From assembly GCF_007991655.1 (NCBI RefSeq), contig NZ_BJYT01000007.1, positions 248,001-312,000 of the forward strand: a stretch of DNA of 64,000 nt, in the 5' to 3' direction. The first letter of the stretch is position 1; every line of letters begins with the position of its first letter. Origin of the DNA: Segetibacter aerophilus (GTDB lineage: Bacteria > Bacteroidota > Bacteroidia > Chitinophagales > Chitinophagaceae). Position numbers and translations under genes: made by a program. The notes under the pieces were generated by a model that saw nothing but the letters and a program-made list of their open reading frames with translations, was not told the DNA's origin and made no database searches. This document shows positions 27,285 to 36,676 of this stretch, piece by piece.

Positions 27285-27313
27285 AATGCCTTATGGAATT
27301 ACAAATGCCCGTA

Positions 27314-27351
27314 CCAAAAAAATCCCTGCCTTTGAAAAAAGCAGGGATTTA
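27314..27351 (-). terminator. intrinsic terminator of the amidohydrolase operon
   Basis: Nine-base-pair stem (AATCCCTGC / GCAGGGATT) followed by a T-run on the minus strand, just past the stop at 27367. Confidence 0.85.
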
Positions 27352-27366
27352 TAAAAGGATTTACAA

Positions 27367-28677
27367 TTATTTTAAACTGTACTTATACTTGTAGCGCTCG
27401 TACAACTGCTTTTGCTTGTTGTCTAAACTTACCGGCCTTCCTTGGATGAAAGCGCTTGTGATAATGCTACTTTTCATGTCGAGAATATCGCCATCACTAA
27501 TGACGATATTAGCATCTTTTCCCTCTTCCAGCGAACCTGTTGTTTTATCCACCCCAAGAATTTTAGCCGAGTTTAAAGTGATGGCTTGTAGCGCCTGCTC
27601 TTTGGTTAACCCATACGCTGCAGCAGTGCCAGCATTGAAGGAAAGATTGCGGTAACGCGTCTCCTCATTTACATCATTTAAAGCAAAGAGTACTCCTGCC
27701 TTTTGCAACGCAGCCGGAGTTTTATACGGTTGGTCAACATCTTCATCTTCGGTCTCGGGAAGGCGGTGTTCGTTGTTGAGGATAACTGGTATGTTATTTT
27801 GCTTCAAGAGGTCAGCGATCAGGTAACTCTCGTTTCCACCAACAATAACCACGTTAAAGCCAAAGTCTTTTGCAAAGTCAATAGCTACCAACATTTGCTT
27901 CACCTGGTTTGCATGAACAAACAATTTTTGACTTCCGTTGAACAAGCCCTTCACCGCTTCCAGTTTGAGGTTGGTCTCTTTATGATTTGTTTCCTGGCTA
28001 TACATTTTTGCGTCTTTGAAAAAACCCTTTACTTCTTCAACCTTTTGCAAAGCCTCTTTCAACTGATCGGCAGCGGAAGGCTGTGGAGTAGTTGGGTTGA
28101 CACGTCTGCGCGGGGCACGAATAACCAGGTTAGGCATGTTGAGATGGATAGCGTTATCCATCTTGTAAGCAGCATCTTCCCAGTTCCAGCCGTCGAGTTG
28201 AACGACGGAAGACGAGCCGGTAATAGTTCCTCCTTCGGGAGTTACACCTGCCAACAAAATGCCGTTTGCCTTTAGCACGTTGATGAATTTTGAATCTGTG
28301 TTATAGGCTACGATAGAACGTACATTAGGATTTAAATCTCCGATCTCGAGAAAGTCGTTGCTGCCTCTTACGCCGCTACCTATTTCTTTTAATCCAAGAT
28401 CTGTAACCGGTAAGATCAATCCCGGGTAAACGTGCTTTCCGGATGCATTCATTACCCGGGCACTTGCTGCTGTTGTTCCTGTTGATACTTTAACGATTTT
28501 TCCGTTGTTTATTTCAACCGAACCATTTTCAATCACCTGGCCATTGCCTATATGAACAGTGGCATTCGTGATAATAAAATGCTCTTTGTTTTCTTTCGAT
28601 GGATAAACCGTCTCCTGGGCTTTGCCGTTAGAAACAACAGAGGTTAGAAGGATTATTGAAGCAATTATGTTTTTCAT
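27367..28677 (-). CDS. exported amidohydrolase-family protein lacking HxH
   Basis: A 436-residue protein with a signal peptide (about 1-20, ending SNGKAQ). It shows the composite-domain start (FIITNATVHIGNGQVIENGSVEI), a long central region and the C-terminal GSLEEGKDANIVI beta-sandwich motif of metal-dependent amidohydrolases such as the imidazolonepropionase-like group. The first metal motif, normally PG.ID.H.H, reads PGLILPVTDLG, so both histidines are absent, and I see no other metal ligand cluster. It may be a non-catalytic partner of the larger amidohydrolase encoded 85 bases upstream. A terminator follows. Confidence 0.88.
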   Translation of the reverse strand: MKNIIASIILLTSVVSNGKAQETVYPSKENKEHFIITNATVHIGNGQVIENGSVEINNGKIVKVSTGTTAASARVMNASGKHVYPGLILPVTDLGLKEIGSGVRGSNDFLEIGDLNPNVRSIVAYNTDSKFINVLKANGILLAGVTPEGGTITGSSSVVQLDGWNWEDAAYKMDNAIHLNMPNLVIRAPRRRVNPTTPQPSAADQLKEALQKVEEVKGFFKDAKMYSQETNHKETNLKLEAVKGLFNGSQKLFVHANQVKQMLVAIDFAKDFGFNVVIVGGNESYLIADLLKQNNIPVILNNEHRLPETEDEDVDQPYKTPAALQKAGVLFALNDVNEETRYRNLSFNAGTAAAYGLTKEQALQAITLNSAKILGVDKTTGSLEEGKDANIVISDGDILDMKSSIITSAFIQGRPVSLDNKQKQLYERYKYKYSLK

Positions 28678-28762
28678 TAAAATTTTTTTGTTGGAAAGAT
28701 TTCAGTTTTGGGTTTGAAGTTTTGAGTTTGTAAACTCCAACTTGCCCCCACGCCTTTTTAAT

Positions 28763-31756
28763 TTATTTTGTTTCTACTTCATCATCTTCTTCCTCTGCAT
28801 GATCGCCACACTGTAACACTTTTTGATAGCTTGCTTCAGCAGGACGTGTAGGCATACCTGCACGTTTTTCTCCCAGCATTTTTTGTACAAGACGGTTTCT
28901 TTCTGCAGTGATACTTTTTCTTAACTGTGAGTCTCTGTCACGATCAAAATAAACAATTCCGTCTACGATTGTTTTTTCAGCAACAGCATATATGCTAAGC
29001 GGGTTGGCACTCCATAATACAAGGTCTGCGTCTTTACCTGTCTTAATGCTTCCAACCCTATCTTCTACATGTAGCGCTTTAGCGGGGTTTAACGTAACCA
29101 TTTTAAACGCCTCCTCTTCACTCATCCCACCATACTTTACACTCTTTGCAGCTTCCTGGTTTAGGCGACGAGCCATCTCAGCATCGTCGGAGTTGATGCA
29201 AACATTTACTCCAACTGCATTCATGATAGCGGCATTGTATGCAATAGCATCCTGCACTTCTGTTTTGTATCCCCACCAATCAGAAAAGGTAGAGGCGTTT
29301 GCTCCATGTGCCTTCATTTTATCCGCGACTTTATAACCTTCTAAAATATGGGTAAACGTGTTGAAGCGAACACCGTATTTTTCTCCCACACGCATCGCCG
29401 CAGTTATTTCACTTTGCACATACGAGTGACAGGTAATAAAACGCTTTTTGTTCATTATTTCTACCAATGCATCCAGCTCAAGATCTCTCCTTGTATTTTT
29501 TGCGTCAGCGCCTTTTAAGGCTTTTTGGTAGTCACTGGCGCGGGCAAATGCATCGTTTAAAACTTCCTCTACTCCCATACGGGTATCAGGGAAACGATTG
29601 TTGGAAGTTGAAGTAGTTCTTTTCACATTTTCGCCCAATGCGAATTTTATAAAGGGGTCGGCGCCTTTGAACTTCAGGCCTTCATCATCGACACCCCAAC
29701 GTAATTTGATTAGCTGTGTTTGGCCTCCTATCGTGTTGGCAGAGCCGTGTAGAATGTGAGACGTGGTAACACCGCCACTAAGCTGCCGATAGATGTTAAT
29801 GTCTTCAGGATCTAAGTTATCAGCAATCCTAACTTCTGAGGTAACGCTTTGTGCACCTTCATTAATAGACACTGCGGCAATGTGAGAATGTTCATCAATA
29901 ATACCAGGAGTCAAATACTTTCCCGTTCCATCGATAACCTTTGCAGCGCCTGCAGTCAGTCCTTTGCCTACCTGTGAAATCTTTCCGTTTTTTACAAGAA
30001 CGTCTGTATTTTCTAACCTTCCTTCCTTTTCATTTGTCCATACTGTTGCGTTTTTTATCAGCAGGTCTTTTTGGGTTGGAAGAGAATCCCAACCATAACC
30101 ATCGAAAGGAAAGGTGACTTTGCTCGAGGCGATTTGAAGTCTTTTTTTAGAAGTGTCAGTTGCCGGGGTAGTGGCCTTTGAATAAGTCGCGAACCATGAA
30201 ACCCTGTTACCACTTGTATCTTCACCGTTGCCATTCCAGGTATCTCCGTTAGCAACTCCACTTAGCCTGTAACTTGATCTGCCCCTCTTAGCGGGGGAGA
30301 AGCTAAGGCTAACAATTTTGCCATTATAACTGATACGGGCGGGAAGTGTGTCTTTTGAAATCACTGAAGCTTGTGTCGCGCTTTTTACGTCAATTGGGAA
30401 AGTTGCTGTATTTCCGTTTGAATTGATCGTGAGATTATAGATGCCTGTAACGTCGCTCCATGCTTCCTCCTTTACATTGTATCTGTCACCCTGTACCCAA
30501 TTCTCAGCAATCATTGTTTTTGCACTAAAAACAGGACCGGTAGTAATAATGAAATTTGCAAGTTTACCTGCTTCAAGGCTGCCAACTCTATCGTAGACTC
30601 CTAATAAGGTAGCAGGCGTTTTTGTAAGCGCTTCCAGGGCTTTATCTTCAGTTAAGCCATTGTCAATCGCTTTACGAAGGTTTGTATAAAAATCTCTCAC
30701 ACTAGGAAGGTCTGCAGTGGTGAGGCAAAAAGGTATGCCTGCCTTTTCAAAAGCTGCAGGATTTGTAGGTGCTAATTCCCAGTTCTTCATGTCGGCAAGT
30801 GAAACGAGTCGGGCGTCGTTTGGATCGTCGACATCCATAGCCATTGGAAAATTGAGCGATACAATAAAAGGAGCTTTAGTAGCGGCCACTTCTTTTATAC
30901 GTTGGTATTCGTTGCCACCTCCTTTAATAATGTACTGCACGCCAAACTCATCGCCAATCCTGTCGGCTCTTATATCGTTCCACTTGTCACTGGCGTCGAT
31001 GATTTGAGGAAGTTTCTGGTTGTCATTCCAGGCTTGCAACGATAAGTTCACACCCTCAGAAGCAGGCTTATTTTTGTACCACTGTCCGTCGAGGTAAGTC
31101 TGCCTTAGCAGTGCGATAACACCCATGAGGCTCGAAGGGTAACTTTGAGTTGAAGTGCCCTTGTTCATCGAATAATTAGCAGAGGCTTTATCCTTTACAA
31201 TAACGAAATTTTCTTTTTCATTGGCTAGCGTAACCACTGCACCTGTGCCGCGTGCAATTCCATCTTTTTGGTGAGTTAAAACAGTTCCAAAGCCGAGATC
31301 GCGCAACGGCTTTGCTGTTTTTTCGTCTGCCACAAAAATATTTGCAGCGTTCACCTCAGGCTTTATTGCCTGGTTCCAGTTATAAGCACCTTTCTGGTTT
31401 GAAGCAAGTTGCGCGGGAGCGCGAAAGTCGAAAGCTGCAGGAGCCCGCGGAGCTGCAGGAATACCATAATCGCTATAGATGTCGATGAAAGACGGGTAGA
31501 TGTACTTATCCTTACTATCAATAACAATTGCGTCTCTAGGAATGCTTACTGAAGTTCCTACGGCTACAATTTTACCCTCGCGAATGATCAACGTTGCCTT
31601 TTGTAATGTTGTTTGCCCGTCTTTTACGATGGTTGCGTTTGTAAAGGCATAGGCGCTGCTTCTTTCATCAGCCACACCATTTACCGGAAATGTTCGCTGC
31701 GCTACCAGCAGAGAAGTTGACCAGAGGCCCAGTAGAAAAACAAAGAATTTTTTCAT
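28763..31756 (-). CDS. exported double amidohydrolase-family protein
   Basis: A 997-residue exported protein with a signal peptide (cleavage after LLVAQ, about 19) made of two amidohydrolase units. The first (about 35-430) lacks the metal ligands: the HxH position reads YPSFIDIYSD (Tyr94, Asp96). Residues about 430-545 form a linker beta domain. The second unit (about 560-960) has an intact HxH (His623, His625 in IIDEHSHIA), further histidines in HILHGSA, CHSYVQ and HILEGY, and the final aspartate in NSDD. It is thus probably the active hydrolase. Substrate is unknown; peptide-like or cyclic amides are possible. A paralogous 436-residue gene follows. Confidence 0.9.
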   Translation of the reverse strand: MKKFFVFLLGLWSTSLLVAQRTFPVNGVADERSSAYAFTNATIVKDGQTTLQKATLIIREGKIVAVGTSVSIPRDAIVIDSKDKYIYPSFIDIYSDYGIPAAPRAPAAFDFRAPAQLASNQKGAYNWNQAIKPEVNAANIFVADEKTAKPLRDLGFGTVLTHQKDGIARGTGAVVTLANEKENFVIVKDKASANYSMNKGTSTQSYPSSLMGVIALLRQTYLDGQWYKNKPASEGVNLSLQAWNDNQKLPQIIDASDKWNDIRADRIGDEFGVQYIIKGGGNEYQRIKEVAATKAPFIVSLNFPMAMDVDDPNDARLVSLADMKNWELAPTNPAAFEKAGIPFCLTTADLPSVRDFYTNLRKAIDNGLTEDKALEALTKTPATLLGVYDRVGSLEAGKLANFIITTGPVFSAKTMIAENWVQGDRYNVKEEAWSDVTGIYNLTINSNGNTATFPIDVKSATQASVISKDTLPARISYNGKIVSLSFSPAKRGRSSYRLSGVANGDTWNGNGEDTSGNRVSWFATYSKATTPATDTSKKRLQIASSKVTFPFDGYGWDSLPTQKDLLIKNATVWTNEKEGRLENTDVLVKNGKISQVGKGLTAGAAKVIDGTGKYLTPGIIDEHSHIAAVSINEGAQSVTSEVRIADNLDPEDINIYRQLSGGVTTSHILHGSANTIGGQTQLIKLRWGVDDEGLKFKGADPFIKFALGENVKRTTSTSNNRFPDTRMGVEEVLNDAFARASDYQKALKGADAKNTRRDLELDALVEIMNKKRFITCHSYVQSEITAAMRVGEKYGVRFNTFTHILEGYKVADKMKAHGANASTFSDWWGYKTEVQDAIAYNAAIMNAVGVNVCINSDDAEMARRLNQEAAKSVKYGGMSEEEAFKMVTLNPAKALHVEDRVGSIKTGKDADLVLWSANPLSIYAVAEKTIVDGIVYFDRDRDSQLRKSITAERNRLVQKMLGEKRAGMPTRPAEASYQKVLQCGDHAEEEDDEVETK

Positions 31757-31959
31757 TAATATTTATGTTTTGTTGCTATTTCAGGTTCTAAAACTAGGTA
31801 AAAAGGAAAACGGGGAGATGAATTAAATTTTTTAATTCATGGAGTTGAATGGAGGAAAAAACTCCTTACTCATTTCCAATTACGGTTGATTTTTGGCTTT
31901 TTTCAAAAAGCTGGCTCAAAAATTTGATACCTCTATCTTACCGTCTTAAATGGAAGTTC

Positions 31960-32367
31960 ATGAACTTTTTAAGTTGCTTTTTTTTAACGATTACAATGTT
32001 TGCCTGTAGCCAAAAGATCTCGTCTGAAGGTTCATCAGCTGGACACGATACAAATAAGGCGACTGTATCTGCTTCGCCCCAAACGGCAACACCTGCATGT
32101 ATTCTTTCAAAAATTGACAGCATAAAAAAAGATCCTGTTTGGAACCCTCCCGCAGAAATTTACGAGTATGAATACCAGGGGAAGAAAGTGTATGCCATCT
32201 CTTCCAACTGCTGCGATTTTTTTAATACTGTCGTAGATGCCAATTGCACTTATGTATGTGCACCATCAGGTGGATTTACCGGAAGAGGCGATGGAAAGTG
32301 TGCCAATTTTTTTAAAGAGGCAAAACAATTGAGGCTGGTTTGGAAAGATGAAAGAACACGAAAGTGA
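31960..32367 (+). CDS. DUF6970-type lipoprotein
   Basis: A 135-residue lipoprotein. The start at 31960 gives a signal peptide with lipobox TMFAC (lipidated Cys about residue 15), whereas the longer frame from 31849 adds an unlikely N-terminus. The mature part has the conserved pattern PVWNPPAEIYEYEYQGK, SSNCCDFFN and CAPSGGFTGRGDGKC, with several cysteines in fixed positions. I recall this as the DUF6970 family, common in Bacteroidota, with unknown function. The cysteine pairs suggest disulfides in the periplasm. Confidence 0.78.
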   Translation: MNFLSCFFLTITMFACSQKISSEGSSAGHDTNKATVSASPQTATPACILSKIDSIKKDPVWNPPAEIYEYEYQGKKVYAISSNCCDFFNTVVDANCTYVCAPSGGFTGRGDGKCANFFKEAKQLRLVWKDERTRK

Positions 32368-32508
32368 GGTTATGACTAACGTAAATTTTGTCGCACTTAC
32401 CACCTAAGAATGTCGCTAAACGGTACTGACTTCACTAATCGGAAATAGTAGCTTCGTTGTAAATCGTTGCACAAATGCAACTATTGTTCACACTTAAAAA
32501 ACTTTACA

Positions 32509-33369
32509 ATGAATAACAACATTTTCCCCTGTCTCTGGTTCGACGGAAACGCTAAGAGCGCTGCGGACTTCTATTGCCAGGTTTTCAGTAATTCAAAAAT
32601 TATTACTGACACACCAATGGTTGTGCAATTTGAAATTGAAGGTAAAAAGATAATGGGGCTGAATGGGGGACCGTATTTTAAGATCAATCCTTCGATCTCC
32701 CTTTTTATTACCTATGAAACAAATGAAGAATTAGAGCGGGTTCATGATAAGCTGCTTGAAGGAGGAAGTTCACTGATGCCTTTAGACAAATACCCTTGGA
32801 GTGAAAAATATGCCTGGGTTGCTGACAAGTTTGGAATGACGTGGCAACTAATGCTGGGGAAATTACCTGCAGGTGCACAAAAGATTACGACCAGCCTACT
32901 TTTTGTGGGTGACTTATGTGGTAAGGCGCAGGATGCTATCAAACATTACACCTCTATTTTTCCAAACAGCACAATACATCATTTAGAAACTTATAAGGCA
33001 GGTGAAGAGCAACCAGAAGGCAATGTGAAATTTGGTCACTTTAGCTTAAACAATGAAACGTTTGCAGCGATGGATGGCACCGGCGATCACGGTTTCATTT
33101 TCAACGAAGGCGTTTCGATCATGGTAGAAGTTGACACCCAGGAAGAAATTGATATGTTTTGGAATAAACTTTCTGAGGGCGGAGCAGAATCGAGATGCGG
33201 TTGGGTAAAAGATAAGTTTAGTGTGTCGTGGCAAATAGTACCGAAAGTTTTAAGCAGCCTTGTAACAAGTAGCGGTAACGGGCAAAAAGTAATGGCGGCA
33301 CTTATGCAAATGGGAAAAATAGATATCCAAACATTGGTAGACGCTTCAAGGGAGCCGGCCACAGTTTAA
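32509..33369 (+). CDS. VOC-superfamily protein with two PhnB-like domains
   Basis: A 286-residue protein of the PhnB/3-demethylubiquinone methyltransferase-like branch of the vicinal oxygen chelate superfamily. Two domains are clear: MNNNIFPCLWFDGNAKSAA (about 1-125) and KITTSLLFVGDLCGKA (about 128-260). Each has the beta-alpha-beta-beta-beta pattern and ends in a W.Q(I/L) segment (SWQI, TWQL). The start at 32509 is preferred over the ATG at 32467 because it matches the family start. Actual activity of this branch is unproven. Confidence 0.88.
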   Translation: MNNNIFPCLWFDGNAKSAADFYCQVFSNSKIITDTPMVVQFEIEGKKIMGLNGGPYFKINPSISLFITYETNEELERVHDKLLEGGSSLMPLDKYPWSEKYAWVADKFGMTWQLMLGKLPAGAQKITTSLLFVGDLCGKAQDAIKHYTSIFPNSTIHHLETYKAGEEQPEGNVKFGHFSLNNETFAAMDGTGDHGFIFNEGVSIMVEVDTQEEIDMFWNKLSEGGAESRCGWVKDKFSVSWQIVPKVLSSLVTSSGNGQKVMAALMQMGKIDIQTLVDASREPATV

Positions 33370-33410
33370 AAGTTTTTCGCATTGCAGGTGTCACTAAATA
33401 GCAAACGCAG

Positions 33411-33459
33411 TCTAATTCCTGCCGGTTTTGTTAAACACACAACAGCCGCAGGAATTAGA
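33411..33459. terminator. bidirectional terminator-like hairpin
   Basis: Perfect 12-base-pair stem TCTAATTCCTGC / GCAGGAATTAGA between two convergent genes, with a secondary inner pairing (CGG/CCG). Confidence 0.7.
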
Positions 33460-33473
33460 ACATTTGAAAAAAA

Positions 33474-34217
33474 CTAGTAACTATTTGAGGCTGTGTTGTA
33501 GTAATTTAAAAACGCGATAACATCTTGTTGTTTTCTGAAATCGGTTTTGTTGTCCTCGATCCACTTTCTGCTTGAAACCGAGGAGGGCAAATAGGGGAGG
33601 ATAGACTCTTTATCCAGTTTTTTAATTCTTTCAACTTTCTGGTTGTGTTTCAAAAAATAGTAATAATCAGTAGTGAAGGAATATTTTTTTTGGGTTAAGC
33701 CGGCTTCCGAAGTTGACACTTGTTTTTTTGTATATTTCAAAAGCTTCCAATCACCTTTGTTTAGTACTTGCACGAAGGCATCCACTTTCTTATTTCGCAG
33801 CACCATGTCTGCAACTCCGTTTATAAAAGTTGCACTGTCAGGAGATTTAAAGAAAACTACTGAATCTATTTTCCGGTCTTCAACCACAAATTCCTTCTCT
33901 CCCTCCAAACAATATATTTCGTTGGTCAGAAAATTTATTTTAATGGGAGCTGTTCCGACTCTTTTGCCATTCTTGTATAAATAAGCAGTTTGGTAATCGC
34001 TGTTATAAAAAGGGCTGCCTGTTATGTTATCATATTTCAATCCATTGCTATTCTTATAATCAGCAATAGCTCTTTGATCTTTCTCTTTTAAAAAATCGTC
34101 CAATGAATGTATTGTTTCGACAGAGTTTTGAGAAAAGGTTGAAATACTTAGAAAACAAAATGATAGCAATAAACTAGTCGCTGACGAAGTTTTAAACCGA
34201 GGAATAAATCGTAGCAT
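33474..34217 (-). CDS. exported protein of unknown function
   Basis: A 247-residue protein. The start at 34217 (MLRFIPRFKTSSATSLLLS) gives a signal peptide ending STFSQ (about 30); the longer frame from 34382 adds 55 residues without a plausible signal. The mature part has TAYLYKNGKRVGTAPIKI, then IYCLEGEKEFVVEDRKIDSVVF, and a lysine-rich YTKKQV..QKKYSF segment. It is reminiscent of periplasmic beta-rich proteins with repeated strands, but I do not recognise the family. It is separated from uvrB by about 200 bases. Confidence 0.65.
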   Translation of the reverse strand: MLRFIPRFKTSSATSLLLSFCFLSISTFSQNSVETIHSLDDFLKEKDQRAIADYKNSNGLKYDNITGSPFYNSDYQTAYLYKNGKRVGTAPIKINFLTNEIYCLEGEKEFVVEDRKIDSVVFFKSPDSATFINGVADMVLRNKKVDAFVQVLNKGDWKLLKYTKKQVSTSEAGLTQKKYSFTTDYYYFLKHNQKVERIKKLDKESILPYLPSSVSSRKWIEDNKTDFRKQQDVIAFLNYYNTASNSY

Positions 34218-34417
34218 ATATGATATAGTTGTAGATGGGATTGGTTCTATAAAAATAGCAATATATCCTGAGTCTGTCTTGCTATAACCTTCTTTCACAC
34301 TATATCTGCTAAAGAGGAACCTGTCGTCAAAACATCCTCTCTTAAAGCTGATTGAAAAAATATTCTCGAAGTGAGACAACAAAAGATGGATAATGATCAG
34401 TTGCCGGCGAACAAAAC

Positions 34418-36454
34418 CTACGCCTTCATCCCCTCCAGCTCTTTCTGCATCTTAAACATTTGGTCGCGTAATAATGCAGCTTGTATAAAGTCGAGGTCTT
34501 TCGCAGCTTTCTCCATTTGTTTTTTAGTTTGAGAAATGGCTTTTTCCATTTTTGGAATAGTGTTATAAGAACCTTCAGACTCTGCTGCCCTTGTTATCAG
34601 AGAACCTTCATCATCAATTGCGTATTGGTTCACGGGGTCGCCTTTTATATCCAGCACAGACGTTTGCTGCATGATCTGTTCTATACTCTTCCGAATAGTT
34701 GTAGGCGTGATGCCGTTTGCTATATTATGAGCTAACTGTTTCTCACGCCTGCGGTTGGTTTCGTCAATTGTTCGCTGCATACTTTCGGTGACAATATCAG
34801 CATAAAAAATAACCAGTCCGTCTACGTTACGGGCAGCACGACCAGCTGTTTGGGTAAGGCTTTTTTCATTTCTTAAAAACCCTTCTTTATCCGCATCAAG
34901 GATGGCAACCAGTGAAACTTCGGGCAGGTCTAATCCTTCCCTCAAAAGGTTTACACCTACAAGCACATCAATGTCACCCAACCTTAACTGCCTGAGTATT
35001 TCAACGCGCTCCAGCGTATCGACTTCGCTATGAATGTATTTGCTCTTGATGTTGATCCTCGCAAGATATTTATCCATCTCTTCGGCCATCCGCTTTGTAA
35101 GCGTTGTTACCAATACCCGGTCGCCTTTTGTTACGCGTTTATCTATTTCATCCAGCAGGTCATCTATCTGGTTTACGCTTGGTCTTATTTCAATCGGCGG
35201 ATCAAGTAATCCTGTCGGCCTTACGACTTGCTCTATCACGACGCCTCCTGTTTTTTCAAGTTCATAATCTGCCGGTGTTGCGCTTACAAAAACTGTCTGG
35301 TTTAACAGCCCTTCAAATTCGTGAAAGTTCAGCGGTCGGTTATCCAAAGCACTTGGTAGACGAAAGCCAAACTCAACCAACGTCATTTTGCGACTACGGT
35401 CACCCCCATACATTCCCGCGACTTGCGGAATCGTCTGATGACTTTCATCTATCACACATAAATAATCTTTAGGAAAATAATCAAGCAGGCAGAAAGGCCG
35501 CGTACCGGGCTTACGACGATCAAAGAAACGCGAGTAGTTTTCAACTCCATTGCAATAACCCAACTCACGGATCATCTCCAGATCGTAGTTTACCCGTTCG
35601 CTTATTCTTTGAGCCTCTATATATTTTCCAGTGTTTTTAAAATATTCAACCTGCGCCGCCATCTCATCCTGTATTTCGTACAGCACCTGTTGCATCTGGT
35701 CTTTTGGAGCGATATATAAATTTGCAGGAAAAATGGCTGCATCAGGAATCTTGTTAATACGCTTGCCTGTCGACAGCTCGAGCGTTTCGATTGTTTCAAT
35801 TTCGTCGCCGAAAAAAGTGATACGATAACCATAATCCATGTAAGGAAGATTGATGTCGATCGTATCGCCTTTCACCCTAAAAGTTCCCCTTGTAAAATCG
35901 CCTTGGCTGCGGCTATACAAACTATTTACAAGCGAGTGCAAGAAACCCTGTCGTGAAATCACCTGGCCTTCTTTGATGCGAACAATTCCATTCTCAAATT
36001 CGGTGGGGTTACCGATACCATAAATACAACTTACCGAAGCAACCACAATTATGTCGCGCCTACCTGTCAACAATTGTGACGTTGCTTGCAACCGTAATTT
36101 ATCAAGCTCTTCATTGATGCTTTGATCCTTTTCGATATAGGTATCATTCACCGGCATATATGCCTCAGGCTGATAATAGTCGTAATAACTTACAAAGTAG
36201 CCGACAGCATTATCAGGAAAAAACTGTTTAAACTCGCCATACAGCTGAGCCACCAGCGTCTTGTTGTGGGTCAGCACGAGTGTTGGCCGCTGCGTATTCT
36301 GAATAACATTAGCCATCGTAAAAGTCTTACCGCTACCGGTTACACCAAGCAAGGTCTGGTATTTTTCACCCTGTAAAATACCCTCCGTTAGTTGTTGAAT
36401 GGCTGCCGGCTGATCACCGGCCGGTTGGTAAGGAGATACTAAATTGAAGCCCAT
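34418..36454 (-). CDS. uvrB: excinuclease ABC subunit B
   Basis: DNA damage-loading helicase of nucleotide excision repair. The 678-residue length is normal. Walker A GVTGSGKT, the beta-hairpin YYDYYQPEAY, DESHQT (motif II), helicase motifs QTAGRAARN, and the C-terminal UVR segment are all visible. The ATG at 36454 (MGFNLVSPYQPAGDQ) is chosen over the longer frame because the upstream 51 residues have no counterpart in UvrB. A near-consensus TAATTTGC box lies about 21 bases upstream. Confidence 0.96.
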   Translation of the reverse strand: MGFNLVSPYQPAGDQPAAIQQLTEGILQGEKYQTLLGVTGSGKTFTMANVIQNTQRPTLVLTHNKTLVAQLYGEFKQFFPDNAVGYFVSYYDYYQPEAYMPVNDTYIEKDQSINEELDKLRLQATSQLLTGRRDIIVVASVSCIYGIGNPTEFENGIVRIKEGQVISRQGFLHSLVNSLYSRSQGDFTRGTFRVKGDTIDINLPYMDYGYRITFFGDEIETIETLELSTGKRINKIPDAAIFPANLYIAPKDQMQQVLYEIQDEMAAQVEYFKNTGKYIEAQRISERVNYDLEMIRELGYCNGVENYSRFFDRRKPGTRPFCLLDYFPKDYLCVIDESHQTIPQVAGMYGGDRSRKMTLVEFGFRLPSALDNRPLNFHEFEGLLNQTVFVSATPADYELEKTGGVVIEQVVRPTGLLDPPIEIRPSVNQIDDLLDEIDKRVTKGDRVLVTTLTKRMAEEMDKYLARINIKSKYIHSEVDTLERVEILRQLRLGDIDVLVGVNLLREGLDLPEVSLVAILDADKEGFLRNEKSLTQTAGRAARNVDGLVIFYADIVTESMQRTIDETNRRREKQLAHNIANGITPTTIRKSIEQIMQQTSVLDIKGDPVNQYAIDDEGSLITRAAESEGSYNTIPKMEKAISQTKKQMEKAAKDLDFIQAALLRDQMFKMQKELEGMKA

Positions 36455-36475
36455 ATTATCTAAAATTGCAGGTAT

Positions 36476-36483
36476 GCAAATTA
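36476..36483 (-). promoter_or_regulatory. possible -7 promoter element of uvrB
   Basis: The minus strand reads TAATTTGC, 21 bases before the ATG at 36454. Confidence 0.35.
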
Positions 36484-36577
36484 CTGCACGGAGAATTAAT
36501 AAGACGTTATTTATGCTTGGTTTGGAATATTCTAAGAGTGTTTTTGGTACCGGGCATATTGTTGCTATTTCACTTTT

Positions 36578-36597
36578 GTTGCGTCGCACACTTGTAC
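36578..36597 (+). repeat. dispersed intergenic repeat, GCG-T-CGC subtype
   Basis: GTTGCGTCGCACACTTGTAC, preceded 25-30 bases upstream by CGGGCAT as at 3580. Confidence 0.7.
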
Positions 36598-36676
36598 TTT
36601 TGTTCAATATGCAGCCAATGCAGCTTAGCCGTTAATTGCCTTCGGTTTTGCCTTTTGGCTTCTACCGCGAACGCTT

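Noticed and set aside
32385-32480. Words resembling the dispersed repeat (GTCGCACTT and GTTGCACAA) before the VOC gene
   Set aside because: Neither keeps both arms of the palindrome, so I do not count them as copies.
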